From Triangularia verruculosa (taxonomy: Eukaryota > Ascomycota > Sordariomycetes > Sordariales > Podosporaceae), in assembly GCA_033296885.1 (NCBI GenBank), contig MU863887.1, forward strand, positions 124,001 to 188,000: DNA of 64,000 bases, read 5' to 3'. Both the position numbers and the translations under genes were made by a program. Of the stretch, positions 23,024-33,445 are shown piece by piece. How positions within the stretch are numbered: the stretch's first letter is position 1; every line of letters starts with the position of its first letter. The notes under the pieces are model-generated. The model ran no database searches. It was not told where the DNA came from and saw only the letters and a program-made list of their open reading frames with translations.

Positions 23024-26000
23024 ATGGCCGAATCACTACCGACGAGTGTTTCTGCCTTCCGCCATCGTCGCTCACGAGCCGATTCTACGGCAAGCTTCTC
23101 GTTCTACCAGGAAGAGGATGAGCTGAATGACCCTATTGCGATAGAAGAGCGGCGCATTGCCGATCTCGACGAGCTCCCTTTCGACGACGAACTAGACGAG
23201 GAGGAGGACTCGGCCGATCTTGAGCGAAACGCCGAAGAAAACGATTACGTGCTCCATCGCCGCGCATCCACGCAATCCCGAGGGGATTCTGTACACAGCA
23301 TGTTGCTACGTAGGGATAGTGGCACATCGGCAGGAAGTGGCTATGGATCCAATCGACACAGTCAAAAGGCGCATATTCAGAATGAGGATCTGTATATCGC
23401 GATCGCCGGGTTCAGGACCAGCAAAGTTGGCTATGCCATTTACCTTTTCCTGTGTCTTTCCACGCTTGGGATAGGGTGGCTCATTTTCTATTGGTCGCCA
23501 AAGTGGCGAGTCAAACTGGTGGGCAGGTCCGCGCTGCTCAGGGAGTGTGAGTGGGTGGTGGTCGAAAACTCATGGAACGAGATGGCCACCGTGGATGTGG
23601 TATCAAAAGAGTACGGAAGAACGCTTTCGACAGTTTTCGGAACACCCAGCAAGCTCACCTCTTACCTACTGGACGACGACCCGGATCCAATTCTTCCAGA
23701 CCTGAGATACATCGACTATCGCCACATACGTTTCTTCTTTCACCCCGTGCGCGACAAGTTTCTCATTTGCAATGGTTGGAAAGACCCCCTTTGGACTGAT
23801 GTCCAAGAGATTCGCAACGGCATTGACAGCGAAGAGCATGTCAGCCGCCGTACTGTTTTCGGCACGAATGACATCAACATTGAGAAGAAGACTATCGGTC
23901 AGCTTCTCGTGAAGGAGGTAGGCATTCGTCCTTCGTGTGACCCCTTCCATGAAGGTTACTGACAGACATGGATTCCAGGTCTTTCACCCATTCTACGTGT
24001 TCCAAGTTGCTAGTCTTGTGCTCTGGTCTCTGGACGAATATTATTACTACGCTTGTGCGATCTTCCTAATTTCGGCCATTTCTATCATCCAGACTTTGAT
24101 AGAGACGCGCCAGACTGAGCGAAGACTGCGGGACATATCTCGCTTTGAATGTGATGTGCGAATCTGTCGACATGGCTTTTGTAAGTTTTGAGCATTTTCT
24201 TCATGGACAATCCGACCACACCGATGACAAAATCCATCCGCGAGAAGCACTGGCTCACCGATGCATAATAGGGAGTACGATTCTTTCCAGCGATCTTGTG
24301 CCCGGTGACGTCTATGAGGTCAGCGACCCGAGGTTGACACAGTTCCCCGCCGATAGTATCCTTCTGAGCGGCGACTGCATTGTCAACGAAAGCATGCTCA
24401 CAGGAGAATCGATTCCTGTGACCAAAACCCCTGCGACCAACGAAACTCTTCGAAAACTTGACTTGAATGCCCCAACACCCGTAGCTGAAGTGGCCAAGCA
24501 TACCCTCTTCTGCGGAACCAAGATCATTCGTGCTCGGCGACCCCAGAATGAGGATGACCAAGCTGTTGCCCTTGCCATGGTTATCAAGACTGGTTTCAAC
24601 ACGACCAAGGGAGCTCTGGTGCGGTCCATGCTGTTCCCAAAACCTTCAGGCTTCAAGTTCTACAGAGATTCCTTCCGGTACATTGGTGTGATGGCTATTG
24701 TGGCTGCCATAGGCTTTTTGGCCAGCATCGTCAACTTCATTCACCTTGGACTAGCGTGGCATGAGATTATCATTCGCGCTTTGGATCTAATCACGATTGT
24801 GGTCCCACCAGCATTGCCGGCTACCCTTACTATCGGCACCACCTTTGCGGTCCGGCGCCTCAAGAGGCAGAATATTTTCTGCACCAGTCCGCAGAGAGTA
24901 CAAGTGGGCGGAAAGCTCGACATTATGTGCTTCGACAAGACAGGGACGTTGACGGAGGAAGGATTGGATATCCTCGGCGTACATCTCGTTTCCAGGGATA
25001 CAAACAGGTTTATGGATCTGATTGAAAACCCTGATGATCTTGCGATTGGCCATGACCAACCTCCGGCCGTCGGGGGCAAGCCCGATACGAGGTCAACAGC
25101 GCTCTTCACCATGGCAACATGTCACACTCTTCGCAAAGTTGGCGATGAGATGCTTGGGGAGCCTCTCGAGCTCAAGATGTTTGAGTTCACCAAGTGGTCG
25201 TTCGAGGAGGGCGACTTGGGTGGTGGAGGAGACGACGAGGAGCAGGGAACGCTAAAGCCTTCCATCGCTAGGCCGCCCCCGGGAGCAAAGTCGGCCGCTG
25301 ATGGCAATGGAGAAGCGCCTTCTTTTGAGCTGGGCGTTCTCAAGTCGTTCGAGTTCGTCTCTCATCTTCGTCGAGCCAGCGTCATTGTCAAAGACTTCGG
25401 CAAGCCAAGCGGAGACATCTATGTCAAGGGATCACCCGAATGCATGCGGGAGATTTGCCGACCAGAGACCTTTCCTGACGACTATGACGAAATTCTTGGA
25501 CAGTACACTCGCAAGGGGTACAGAGTTATAGCTTGTGCTTCCAGGCATATCAAGAGGCTTTCTTGGGTCAAAGCTCAGAAAATGCGCAGGCACGATGTCG
25601 AGTCAGATCTGGAATTTGTCGGCTTCATCATCTTCGAGAACAAGCTTAAGCCTACTACGGCGGCGGTCCTCAAGGAACTTGGTGACTCTAACATCGGCAC
25701 CGTCATGGTCACCGGGGACAATATATTGACTGCCATCAGTGTGGCGAGAGAATCTGGGATGATTAGTGAAACAGCACACTGTTTCTATGCTCGGTTCGCG
25801 ACAGGCCATACCAAGGATCCCAACGCCGAGCTTCAGTGGGAAAGCATCGACAATTCCATCTATCGTCTTGATCCCAGGACTCTCCTTCCCCTGCCGGCTC
25901 CAGCAGAAGCCGACGCCTCTCTCCCCTACGACGTCTCCAACCTCCGAAACTACACCATTGCCGTCTCGGGAGACGTCTTCCGTTGGGTAGTTGACTACGC

Positions 26001-27068
26001 CCCTGCCGACGTGATGCAGCGCATGCTCGTCACGGGCAAAGTTTTTGCGCGCATGTCGCCAGACGAGAAGCACGAGCTAGTAGACAAGCTCCAAAGCATC
26101 GACTACTCGTGCGGCTTCTGCGGTGACGGCGCCAACGACTGCGGTGCCCTCAAAGCTGCCGATGTCGGCATCTCTCTCTCGGAAGCCGAGGCCTCTGTCG
26201 CCGCCCCTTTCACGTCGAGAGTATTTGACATCACCTGCGTTCCCAAAGTCATCCGCGAGGGCCGCGCGGCCCTGGTCACATCTTTCGCCTGCTTCAAGTA
26301 CATGTCACTCTACTCGGCCATCCAGTTCACCACCGTCAGCTTCCTCTACGCGTCCGCCTCTAACCTGGGCGATTTCCAGTTCCTGTACATCGACCTGGCG
26401 CTGATTCTGCCGATAGCGGTGTTTATGGGGTGGGCGAACCCGTTCCCGAAGCTGTGCAGGAAGAAGCCGATCGCGGATTTGGTGTCGAGGAAGGTTCTTG
26501 CGCCACTGTTGTGTCACATGGTGATTTGTATCTTGATACAGACGATTACGTTTGTGGCGGTCAGGAAGGTGGACTGGTTCATCCCGCCGACGACGCCGAA
26601 GCCGGGGGAGAAGCCGGATGTGGAGAACAGCGAGGTGACGGCGTTGTTTTTGGTGAGCTGTTTCCAGTATGTGCTGGCGGGGTGGGTGTTGAATGCGGGG
26701 AGGCCGTTTAGGGAGGTGGTGTGGAAGAACTGTGAGTCTCACGTATCCTAGTATTGTGGAAGACAGCTAACGGTGGCATGATAGGGCCTTTCTTAGCTAC
26801 CATGGTAGCCGCGCTTGCTCTGAGCGCGTTTATGGTTGTTGCGCCGCCGGAGTGGTTGCCATTCATGCGGTTGACGCCCACAAGTTGGGACTTCAAGTTG
26901 GTGATATTTGCTCTGGGGGCGGTTGCGTATTTTGCGCTGGCTTGGACGGGCGAGCATTTTGTTTTCCAGAGGCTGGGGGGGTGGATTGGGAAGGTGAAGG
27001 CGGGCTTGACGAAGCAGGCGAAGAAGAGGAAGGAGTATAAGGTTATTTTGGAGAAGATGAGATTTTAG
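23024..27068 (+). CDS. YPK9: P5B-type cation-transporting ATPase (Ypk9/ATP13A2 family)
   Basis: Four exons: 23024-23917, 23979-24180, 24272-26731 and 26785-27068, giving 1279 residues. Introns are 61, 91 and 53 bp. Seen: an acidic and Ser-rich cytosolic N-terminus, a short hydrophobic pair near 130-165 characteristic of P5B pumps, the actuator motif LTGES, membrane motif PPALPA in M4, the phosphorylation site DKTGT with Asp at about 587, VTGDN, and the hinge GDGANDCGALKAADVG, then the C-terminal membrane segments. Known of the family: PPALPA separates P5B (vacuole or lysosome, linked to polyamine export and heavy-metal tolerance) from P5A (Spf1, ER). Inferred location: vacuolar membrane. The TGD and DKTGT residues are intact. 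The last exon is recovered only by splicing at 26732. Confidence 0.94.
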
Positions 27069-27588
27069 GTGTAGGGTATGAGATGGTAGGATATGAGCAT
27101 ACGGGTATATGGTTTATGGATAGAGAAATGGGTTTTGGTTGGGTTGACATGTATAGGTAGCAAGCGTGGATAAGGGGTCCGCCGGTTGGCTGAGAATGTA
27201 TATATGGGTTTCCATGGGAGATGCCTATTGGCTAGTTCGACGTTCAAAGATGACACCAAACATGACCTCGATTCTTCTTAGTCAGGGGTTGCTTGAGGAC
27301 CCGGTGAAGTCGAGTATTCATAGTCTTACCACTTTAACATTCACCCGGCATACTGTCAAATAACACCTCAGCAGACACTCTTGAATGGGGACGGCCGGAT
27401 AAATTTGTTTGACTGGTGTATTTGGTATCTCCTCATTCCTTCCACGTCTTCTAGGTTGGCCTGCTGTTTTCGTCCATCCGTCTATTCGGGGCTATGGTGT
27501 TGCCTCTTTTTGTGTCCGGTGACCATATATGTACATTTCTTCCCACCCACCAACTCCCACCCCCCTCTCTCACATCAAGGCGCATCGT
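27069..27588. other. Convergent 3' region, P5B ATPase and complex I subunit
   Basis: About 520 bases between converging stops; no coding signal seen. Confidence 0.5.
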
Positions 27589-27827
27589 TTAGTGATCCCA
27601 GGGGTGCTTCCAGCCGAGCAGGACAGGTCCTGTCTTCCATGTCAGTAACACTGTGTTTGGGATAGGGAACCAAGTTCGGGAAGAAACAAACCGTCCTCCT
27701 TCGCCCTGTAGAAGATCCAGAACCACATGGAAGCTCCTAGACCAGTGGCGGTATAGCGGTAGAAGGGCCGGATGGGGTCGCCGCCGAGTTGGGAGCGGGG
27801 GAGGGCTCGGGAAAAGCGGGCGAACAT
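27589..27827 (-). CDS. Complex I accessory subunit, NDUFB2/AGGG-like (58 aa)
   Basis: Two exons (27827-27692 and 27629-27589) joined across a 62-bp intron with a GTTTGT donor, a CTGAC branch and a CAG acceptor. The 58-residue product has a basic, Arg-rich N-terminus (FSRALPRSQLGG) suitable for mitochondrial import, then one hydrophobic segment (GLGASMWFWIFYRAKEDG), and ends in GWKHPWDH. Known of the family: small single-spanning subunits of the membrane arm of NADH:ubiquinone oxidoreductase have this layout, and the MWFW-YRAK-DG-GWKHPWDH pattern is what I associate with the fungal NDUFB2-like protein. I am fairly sure that it is a real gene, less sure of the exact subunit name. It is divergent from the CDK9 gene. 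Confidence 0.75.
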
Positions 27828-28454
27828 TTTGCTTTCTTTCTCTGTTTGGGGGGAGACTGGTTAGATATTGAGCATGACAAGGCAATTGGGTTGGGAGGGA
27901 GGGAAAACACTCACGGTGACTGTGGCAGACTGGGAAAGAAATGGGTGGGTTGGTACCTGGGGTGTCGCGATTGAGCTTCTCGAAGCTGTCGTCGTTGCGT
28001 CGATTGCTTCAGCGACCAGGGTTGGGGGTACGTACCTGCCATCATTGGTGTTGGTGCCTGAGCAACGAGGCAGGAGCGGCCGAGAAAGTGGACCAGGACC
28101 AGCCCAGCAAGGTGCGTCTCGTTCCAGTCTTGGCAGGCGTAGTCGGCAGCGCGCGCTCGGCTTAATCTTGGTCTTGCTCTTTCTTCTGTTCCTCTGCTGC
28201 TTTGGAACTTTCTCTTCTTCCTCACACTTTTAGAGAGCAGAGATTTGTGAGAATCTGGGCACTGAGAGGCTCTGCCTGCTGAATTCTTCTGTTTGGATCA
28301 ACAAACGGCACTGCGAATATTTCCAAGCGGAGACGATAACTTGCCAGCACTCAAACAGAACAAACGAAAGTCTTATCCAGAAGCAGCCGATTAGCTATTC
28401 CTCAACATTCATCTACAACACGAACAACACGAGCGGGACAACCACACCGGCGCT
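27828..28454. promoter_or_regulatory. Divergent promoter region, complex I subunit and CDK9
   Basis: About 630 bases between two divergent start codons. Overlapping short frames only. Expected to hold both promoters; the CDK9 leader is rich in CAAC and CACAAC. No specific element could be assigned. Confidence 0.4.
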
Positions 28455-30312
28455 ATGAGTGCCCCCGACTCGCAGGACACTGCCGGGAGGCCACAATCTC
28501 CCCGCAGTTTTGCCATTGCCCATCAGAGGCCGAGAGGCAGCTTTGTCGGATGCTCCAAGATCGCCGACTACGAGGTGCTTGGGAAACTGGGTGAGGGTAC
28601 CTTTGGGTAAGTCGTCGTTTAGTTATCGCAACAAGATGGCATCAGGCTCTGACATCTATCTTCTACAGAGAAGTTCACCGCGCAAGATCGAGAAAGACGG
28701 GAGCTTTGGTTGCCCTTAAGAAAATCATCATGCATAACGAAAAGGACGGCGTTCGTCTCCCCTGACACGGCCCCTTTCGGCGTGCTGGTCGATTGGTCTA
28801 ACAATCTGGTGATAGTTTCCGATAACGGCATTGAGAGAAATCAAGCTGCTCAAGCTGCTATCGCATATCAATATTCTCCGCCTGGAAGATATGGCTGTGG
28901 AGCATCCTCCCAAGAACGGTGAGTACAGGTCGTTCAAGGGCAGGAAACAGGGCATCGCTAATGCGGTTTTTTGTTTCCAGCCGACAAACGGAAGCGACCT
29001 ATCATGTATATGGTTACTCCATACATGGACCACGATCTTTCAGGCCTACTCGACAACCCCTCCGTGACCTTTACCGAACCGCAGATCAAGTGCTACATGC
29101 AACAACTCCTGCAAGGTCTCGAGTATCTGCACGCTAATCGCATTCTGCACAGAGACATGAAGGCTGCCAATCTCTTGATCAACAACAAGGGCATTTTGCA
29201 GATTGCTGATTTCGGTCTGGCGAGACATTACGAGGGCGAGACACCACAGCCCGGCCGTGGTGGTGGGGAAGGAAAGCGTGACTACACTAGTCTCGTGGTT
29301 ACGCGCTGGTACCGACCACCCGAGCTTCTGATGCACCTCAAGCGATACACCACAGCTATTGACTTGTGGGGTGTTGGGTAAGCATGCTGTCGTAGTTCTT
29401 GGTTTCCCTGGAAAGGATGCTAACAGTCATCATAGATGTGTTTTTGGCGAGATGCTGGTTGGCAAGCCCATTCTCACTGGTGAAAGTGACGGACACCAGC
29501 TGGAGATCATCTTCGATCTCTGCGGTACGCCCACCAATGAGACAATGCCTGGGTGGAAAAGCCTACCAGGAGCCGAAGTCCTGTCACCTAGGCCACGACA
29601 GGGTAACCTGGGGCAAAGGTTTAGAGAATATGGCTCGGGTGCTATCTCTTTGCTTCGGGAGCTTCTCAAACTGGATTGGAAGACGAGGATCAACGCCCAT
29701 GATGCGCTGCAACATCCATACTTCCGGAACCCGCCATATCCAGCCAAGCCAGAAGAGATACCATCGTTTGAAGAGAGTCACGAATTGGACCGTAGGAAGT
29801 TCCATGACCGGAGAGCCGCGCTACCTCCAGCACCCAAGGGTGGCACTGTAGGCCGTGGCCCTAACAACGATGGTGATGGCTATAGGAACAGTGGTGGCCC
29901 CGGCGGAAGAGGCTATCCCCGGAATAACAACAGCCGTGGCTACGGCGGCCCACCCCCTGGTCCGGACGAGCGAGTGCCTGCTTGGCATCGAGACACCAGG
30001 CTTCCTCCGCGCCCACCTCCACCTGCGGATTATGGGAACGGCCGCGATCGACCTCCTCGTGGCGGCACTGGAGGCAATCGCCAGGATGTCGATACATATA
30101 TTCCCAGCTATGATAGAGACAGCGCTCCGCGGAGAGACGACCGGCGTAGGGACGACAGACGCGGCCCGGGAGACAGAAGGAGGGAGTACGATGATCGGAC
30201 TAGGAGCAATCGTACTCGAAGCAGAAGCCGATCACCCCCACTTCCCAGAGACCGAGATAGAGACAGGGACAGGGATTACCGAGATCGTCAACCCCGCGAC
30301 CCTCCTAGATAG
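28455..30312 (+). CDS. BUR1: CDK9/Bur1-type transcription-elongation kinase
   Basis: Five exons: 28455-28606, 28669-28750, 28816-28918, 28981-29377 and 29436-30312, giving 536 residues. Introns are 62, 65, 62 and 58 bp. Seen: a short N-terminal extension, the glycine loop GEGTFG, the catalytic Lys near 68, the diagnostic PITALRE helix at about 80-86 (created by the second splice), HRDMKAANLL near 169, DFG near 189, a Gly-rich insertion in the activation segment, and VVTRWYRPPE with the T-loop Thr near 220. The C-terminal 190 residues are Gly/Arg- and Arg/Asp-rich. Known of the family: Bur1/CDK9 with its cyclin phosphorylates the RNA polymerase II CTD linker and Spt5 to promote elongation. Beyond the TAG at 30310 the same frame continues open, with similar charged composition. 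Confidence 0.94.
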
Positions 30313-30417
30313 AATCGGGATACCAGAGGTCAGCAGCGTGAAGGTCATCGGCGGGGACATAATCATCGATTCGAACAGTAGGTCTATAAGAATGACAGTC
30401 GGAACTCTGGGAGGGCT

Positions 30418-31566
30418 ATGAGGGAGCAGGCCGAGTGGGAGTGGAATAATGTAGTTGGGCCATTACCGTTATCACCAGTTATGTCAGGAGCATTGCCAAC
30501 GGCAGCACCAGGCTCTTTTCTGCCGGATTGCGACGTACCTCTTCCGTCTGTTGAACAATCTTCACCATCGCCAGCATCAATGCGTTCGCACTCGGATACA
30601 AGCTCGTCTTCTTCTCACCGTCGCTCAATTCAGTCTAGAGAAGCATCCCAAGATATTGAAGGGCTCTCTCAACAACCTGTTCGGTCAGCGGAATCGTCTT
30701 TATCGCGTAGTTTCGCGGATCTTTCAGTACTATCTAGGGTGGCATCCCAAGAGGCAGAGTTGTTAAGGCTTTCGCAAGAGGTATCGAGGCTGTCACAAGA
30801 GGTGTCGAGGTTATCACAAAGGACCTCAAACGAGCCACAACAAGCATCAGACGGATCCGAAAAGGCCACAAATGAGTCTCAAGAGGCTTTGGGTATGTCA
30901 AAGATGGCCTCCGATGATGCAGGAGAGGCATCAACACCTGCCCCAGAAACCCCTTCTAGCGAGGCCCAAGCGGAGCCGATATCATCTGACTTGAAGGGCA
31001 AAACAACCACGAGATCTCGCTCCCGGTCGGGGAGCTCGAAAGCCCGGTCGAATTCACCAGACGAGGCGGATGATGATGATGTTCTCCGCTTCTCGCGGTC
31101 ACCAAGCCCTCTCAATCTATCTTCCGGCTTCGCGAGGCCTTTGTCAACAGCGGAAATCTCGCGCCAATCTGGTCTTTCCCAGTCTGTTGAACCCGAGGAT
31201 ACACAGAGCATGCCCAGGGGTCTATCAATGATGCCCAGGGCCCTACCAACGATACCAGACCTGGTATCACCCCTGAACACAGATGTCGAAAAGCTCCTTG
31301 GCCTTAGGTCTGGTGCGTCAGGATCATCATCAGGTTCGGGCCTGGGTTTTGGTTCCTCCCTCGGCGCACGGACCAAGGTGCCGGCGGACATCGATGGTTC
31401 GTCGGAGGTGGGAAACTCGTCGGTGGCTGGGGCGTCTAAGAAGAGGTCTGTTGGTCCGGCTTCCTACGTGACACAGTCAGCTGTTGGGTCGCCCGTTGGG
31501 GGTGTGTCAACGCCTGGTGATGCCGATGACGAAGAGTCTCGACGAGCATCTGTCGCACGCGCCTAG
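30418..31566 (+). CDS. Uncharacterised Ser-rich low-complexity protein, same frame as CDK9
   Basis: A 382-codon open frame begins 105 bases after the CDK9 stop and lies in the same reading frame. I recognise no domain. It is Ser-rich (over a fifth of residues), with Ser-Gln runs, two copies of a seven-residue LSQEVSR unit near residue 120, an RSRSRSGSS patch, and many SP sites, as in disordered nuclear proteins. It ends at TAG 31564-31566, after which the same frame stays open to 32154. It may be its own gene, an extended or read-through tail of the kinase, or a long 3' UTR that is open by composition. The short distance to the kinase leaves little room for an independent promoter. Codon third positions look coding-like. 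Confidence 0.4.
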   Translation: MREQAEWEWNNVVGPLPLSPVMSGALPTAAPGSFLPDCDVPLPSVEQSSPSPASMRSHSDTSSSSSHRRSIQSREASQDIEGLSQQPVRSAESSLSRSFADLSVLSRVASQEAELLRLSQEVSRLSQEVSRLSQRTSNEPQQASDGSEKATNESQEALGMSKMASDDAGEASTPAPETPSSEAQAEPISSDLKGKTTTRSRSRSGSSKARSNSPDEADDDDVLRFSRSPSPLNLSSGFARPLSTAEISRQSGLSQSVEPEDTQSMPRGLSMMPRALPTIPDLVSPLNTDVEKLLGLRSGASGSSSGSGLGFGSSLGARTKVPADIDGSSEVGNSSVAGASKKRSVGPASYVTQSAVGSPVGGVSTPGDADDEESRRASVARA

Positions 31567-31584
31567 GAGCTGCGACGGTCGGCC

Positions 31585-32154
31585 ATGCGCACTGCCAGGA
31601 GCCAATCAGTCACCGGTTCAGTGGCGAAAGAAAGGGGTCAATCACCGCCCTATTGGTATGAGGAAGAGAAAAAAGGGGAAGAAGGCGACGGTGGTGAGGC
31701 GTCTGGACAGCCTCCTGAGGCCACACAACAACCTGCTACGGCGTATGGACCGCCTGCCAAGGAGCCTGAGAAGACTGCTGAAGGGTCTGAACAGCCTGCC
31801 GACGAGTCTGAAAAAGCTGCTGAGGAATCGGAGAAGCCTTCTGAAGAAACCGGGCAGCCTCCAAAAGAACCTAAGAAACCCGTCGAAGAAAGCGAACAAC
31901 CCAGCGAGGAAATCGAAAGGCCTCCCAAAGAACCTGAGAAGCCTGCGGAGGATAAGGGTGATGCCAAGAACAAGAACACCAAGAAGAGGACGAGATCGGA
32001 GGACGAAGATGATGAGGAAGAGGAGGACGGAGGGGGCCCGTCGTCCCACAAGAAGAAGCAGAAGAGGGAGGAGGAGGGGGAGCCTGCAGGAAGGGTGGTG
32101 GCTGTCACGAAATACAACCTTAGAGCTAGGAAGAATGCCAGAGGGCCGAAGTGA
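31585..32154 (+). CDS. Acidic/Lys-rich repeat protein segment, continuation of the upstream frame
   Basis: 189 codons in the same frame as the upstream 382-codon ORF, separated from it only by one TAG. Seen: roughly ten imperfect repeats of about 12 residues built on EPEKPAEESEQP-type units, then an acidic run, a basic patch (KKRTRS and KKKQKR, nuclear-localisation-like), and a C-terminal TKYNLRARKN. The upstream TAG sits in CGCCTAG, which could serve as a 3' splice site: a donor GTGTCA 63 bases upstream would remove the stop and keep the frame. No known domain. Treat as the 3' part of the same uncertain unit. Confidence 0.35.
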   Translation: MRTARSQSVTGSVAKERGQSPPYWYEEEKKGEEGDGGEASGQPPEATQQPATAYGPPAKEPEKTAEGSEQPADESEKAAEESEKPSEETGQPPKEPKKPVEESEQPSEEIERPPKEPEKPAEDKGDAKNKNTKKRTRSEDEDDEEEEDGGGPSSHKKKQKREEEGEPAGRVVAVTKYNLRARKNARGPK

Positions 32155-32656
32155 GATGGTCTTAGGGCTTTGGCACATGACTTGAGGCGCATGAGAGGGA
32201 GTTTTACGTATAGGTATTGCCTTTTATGCCTACACAATTTCCAACGCGTGTTGAAAGGGTCTGGGGGGCATAGGGGATAGCGAGGTGGATGTAGGAGAGT
32301 TGGAGGCGTCGAACGGTTATAATAGTTGTATTGCTATCGTTTGAAGGTGTGTAAACATAATTATAATGCATTGTTCATGGGTTCATGGACATGATTCAAA
32401 CCGAGGTTTTTCTTGGACAAAATTATGAATTACGCTATGTTAAAACTCAAACTACTCGCTGCTACAACCTCTGCTTTCCTAATCATCTCCACTGCTACCA
32501 CCACCACCACCCCCCGTTTCCTTCTCATCATCGCCCTCGTACAGCTCGTCTTGCTTTCATTTCTCTTTGTCTTTCTTCTCCTAGTTGGGTCTGTTTCCCG
32601 CGCTGGTTTCCAGCTTCATCTTTGAGCCGGGCTTACTTTGGACAAGTGTAAAACCA
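32155..32656. other. Convergent 3' region
   Basis: About 500 bases between the plus-strand low-complexity ORFs and the minus-strand membrane-protein gene. Short open frames only. Confidence 0.4.
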
Positions 32657-33421
32657 TCACCTTTCAAGTACCGACGCTCTTCGTCCTCTTAACACATCAA
32701 TCCCATTACTCCCCTCCTCCTCCTCCTCCTCCTCCTCCTCCTCCTCCTCCTCCTCCTCCTCCTCCTTCGTGCTGGGCTCAGTTCCGGCAATTACAACATC
32801 CCGACCTCTCAAGTACCGAAGCTGTTCTTCCCCCATCGCCTCACCCCCGTCGCTCTTCTCCCTTCTCTTCCTCTTCTTGCTCTTGTTCTTCTTGCTCTTC
32901 CTGTTCTTTGCTCCTCCGCCGTTACTGGCACCATTCCCAGCAGCAGCAGCACCCTCCTCACTCAGCTCCTCAATCGGCGTCATGCACCTCCCCATCTGCG
33001 CAATCGAATGGTGCCTTTCCCACTCATGTTCCCCCCAGCTCCCATTCCACTGCGGCCCCCTCACAAACGGCAGGCACCTCCTCTTCAACTTCTCTCCCAA
33101 CGCCTCACACCACCCGTCCCACCTCCTCTTATCCGCATCCAACGTCAACTGCACCGCCCTCCTCGCCCTCCTCCAGCCAATCATCGTGTAATAGCTCAGG
33201 TCCCGTTCCGTCTTTAACAAGACCTTTCTGTGCGGTAGCATGAATCTGAACGACCTGCCTATCCATCGGGGAGCATATTCATTCTATAACATGCAAATGA
33301 TGTAGGCCGAGATACGGAGGAGTAACACGAATACCTTAAGCAATGGTTTGATGGTGCGGACAAGGTACGAGAGGATGTATACGAAGCAGGAGAGGAGCCA
33401 GTTCATGACCAGGAGGAGCAT
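32657..33421 (-). CDS. Uncharacterised membrane-anchored protein with poly-Glu tail
   Basis: Proposed two-exon model: 33421-33316 and 33258-32657, 235 residues, with a 57-bp intron (GTATCT donor, TAG acceptor). Exon 1 encodes a hydrophobic N-terminus (MLLLVMNWLLSCFVYILSYLV) that looks like a signal anchor. Exon 2 encodes a basic and Trp-rich region (YYTMIGWRRARRAV, RRWDGWCEALGEKL), a Lys/Arg-rich patch (about residues 158-173), then a run of about 17 Glu from a CTC repeat. No domain recognised. The start lies 24 bases after the stop of the next gene upstream, in the same frame, so the two may be parts of one gene. Confident that the 194-codon exon 2 frame is coding, less so for the exon 1 junction. 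Confidence 0.5.
32713..32766. repeat. (CCT)n microsatellite, about 17 units
   Basis: An uninterrupted trinucleotide tract. On the minus strand it encodes the poly-Glu run of the membrane-anchored protein; the plus strand would read poly-Pro, which explains a spurious open frame there. Likely length-variable between strains. Confidence 0.95.
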
Positions 33422-33445
33422 GAAGATGCCGATTATCCTGTTTAC

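Noticed and set aside
32638..33243. Plus-strand 201-codon Pro/Ser-rich frame
   Set aside because: Opposite strand of the poly-Glu protein exon; poly-Pro comes from the CCT repeat.
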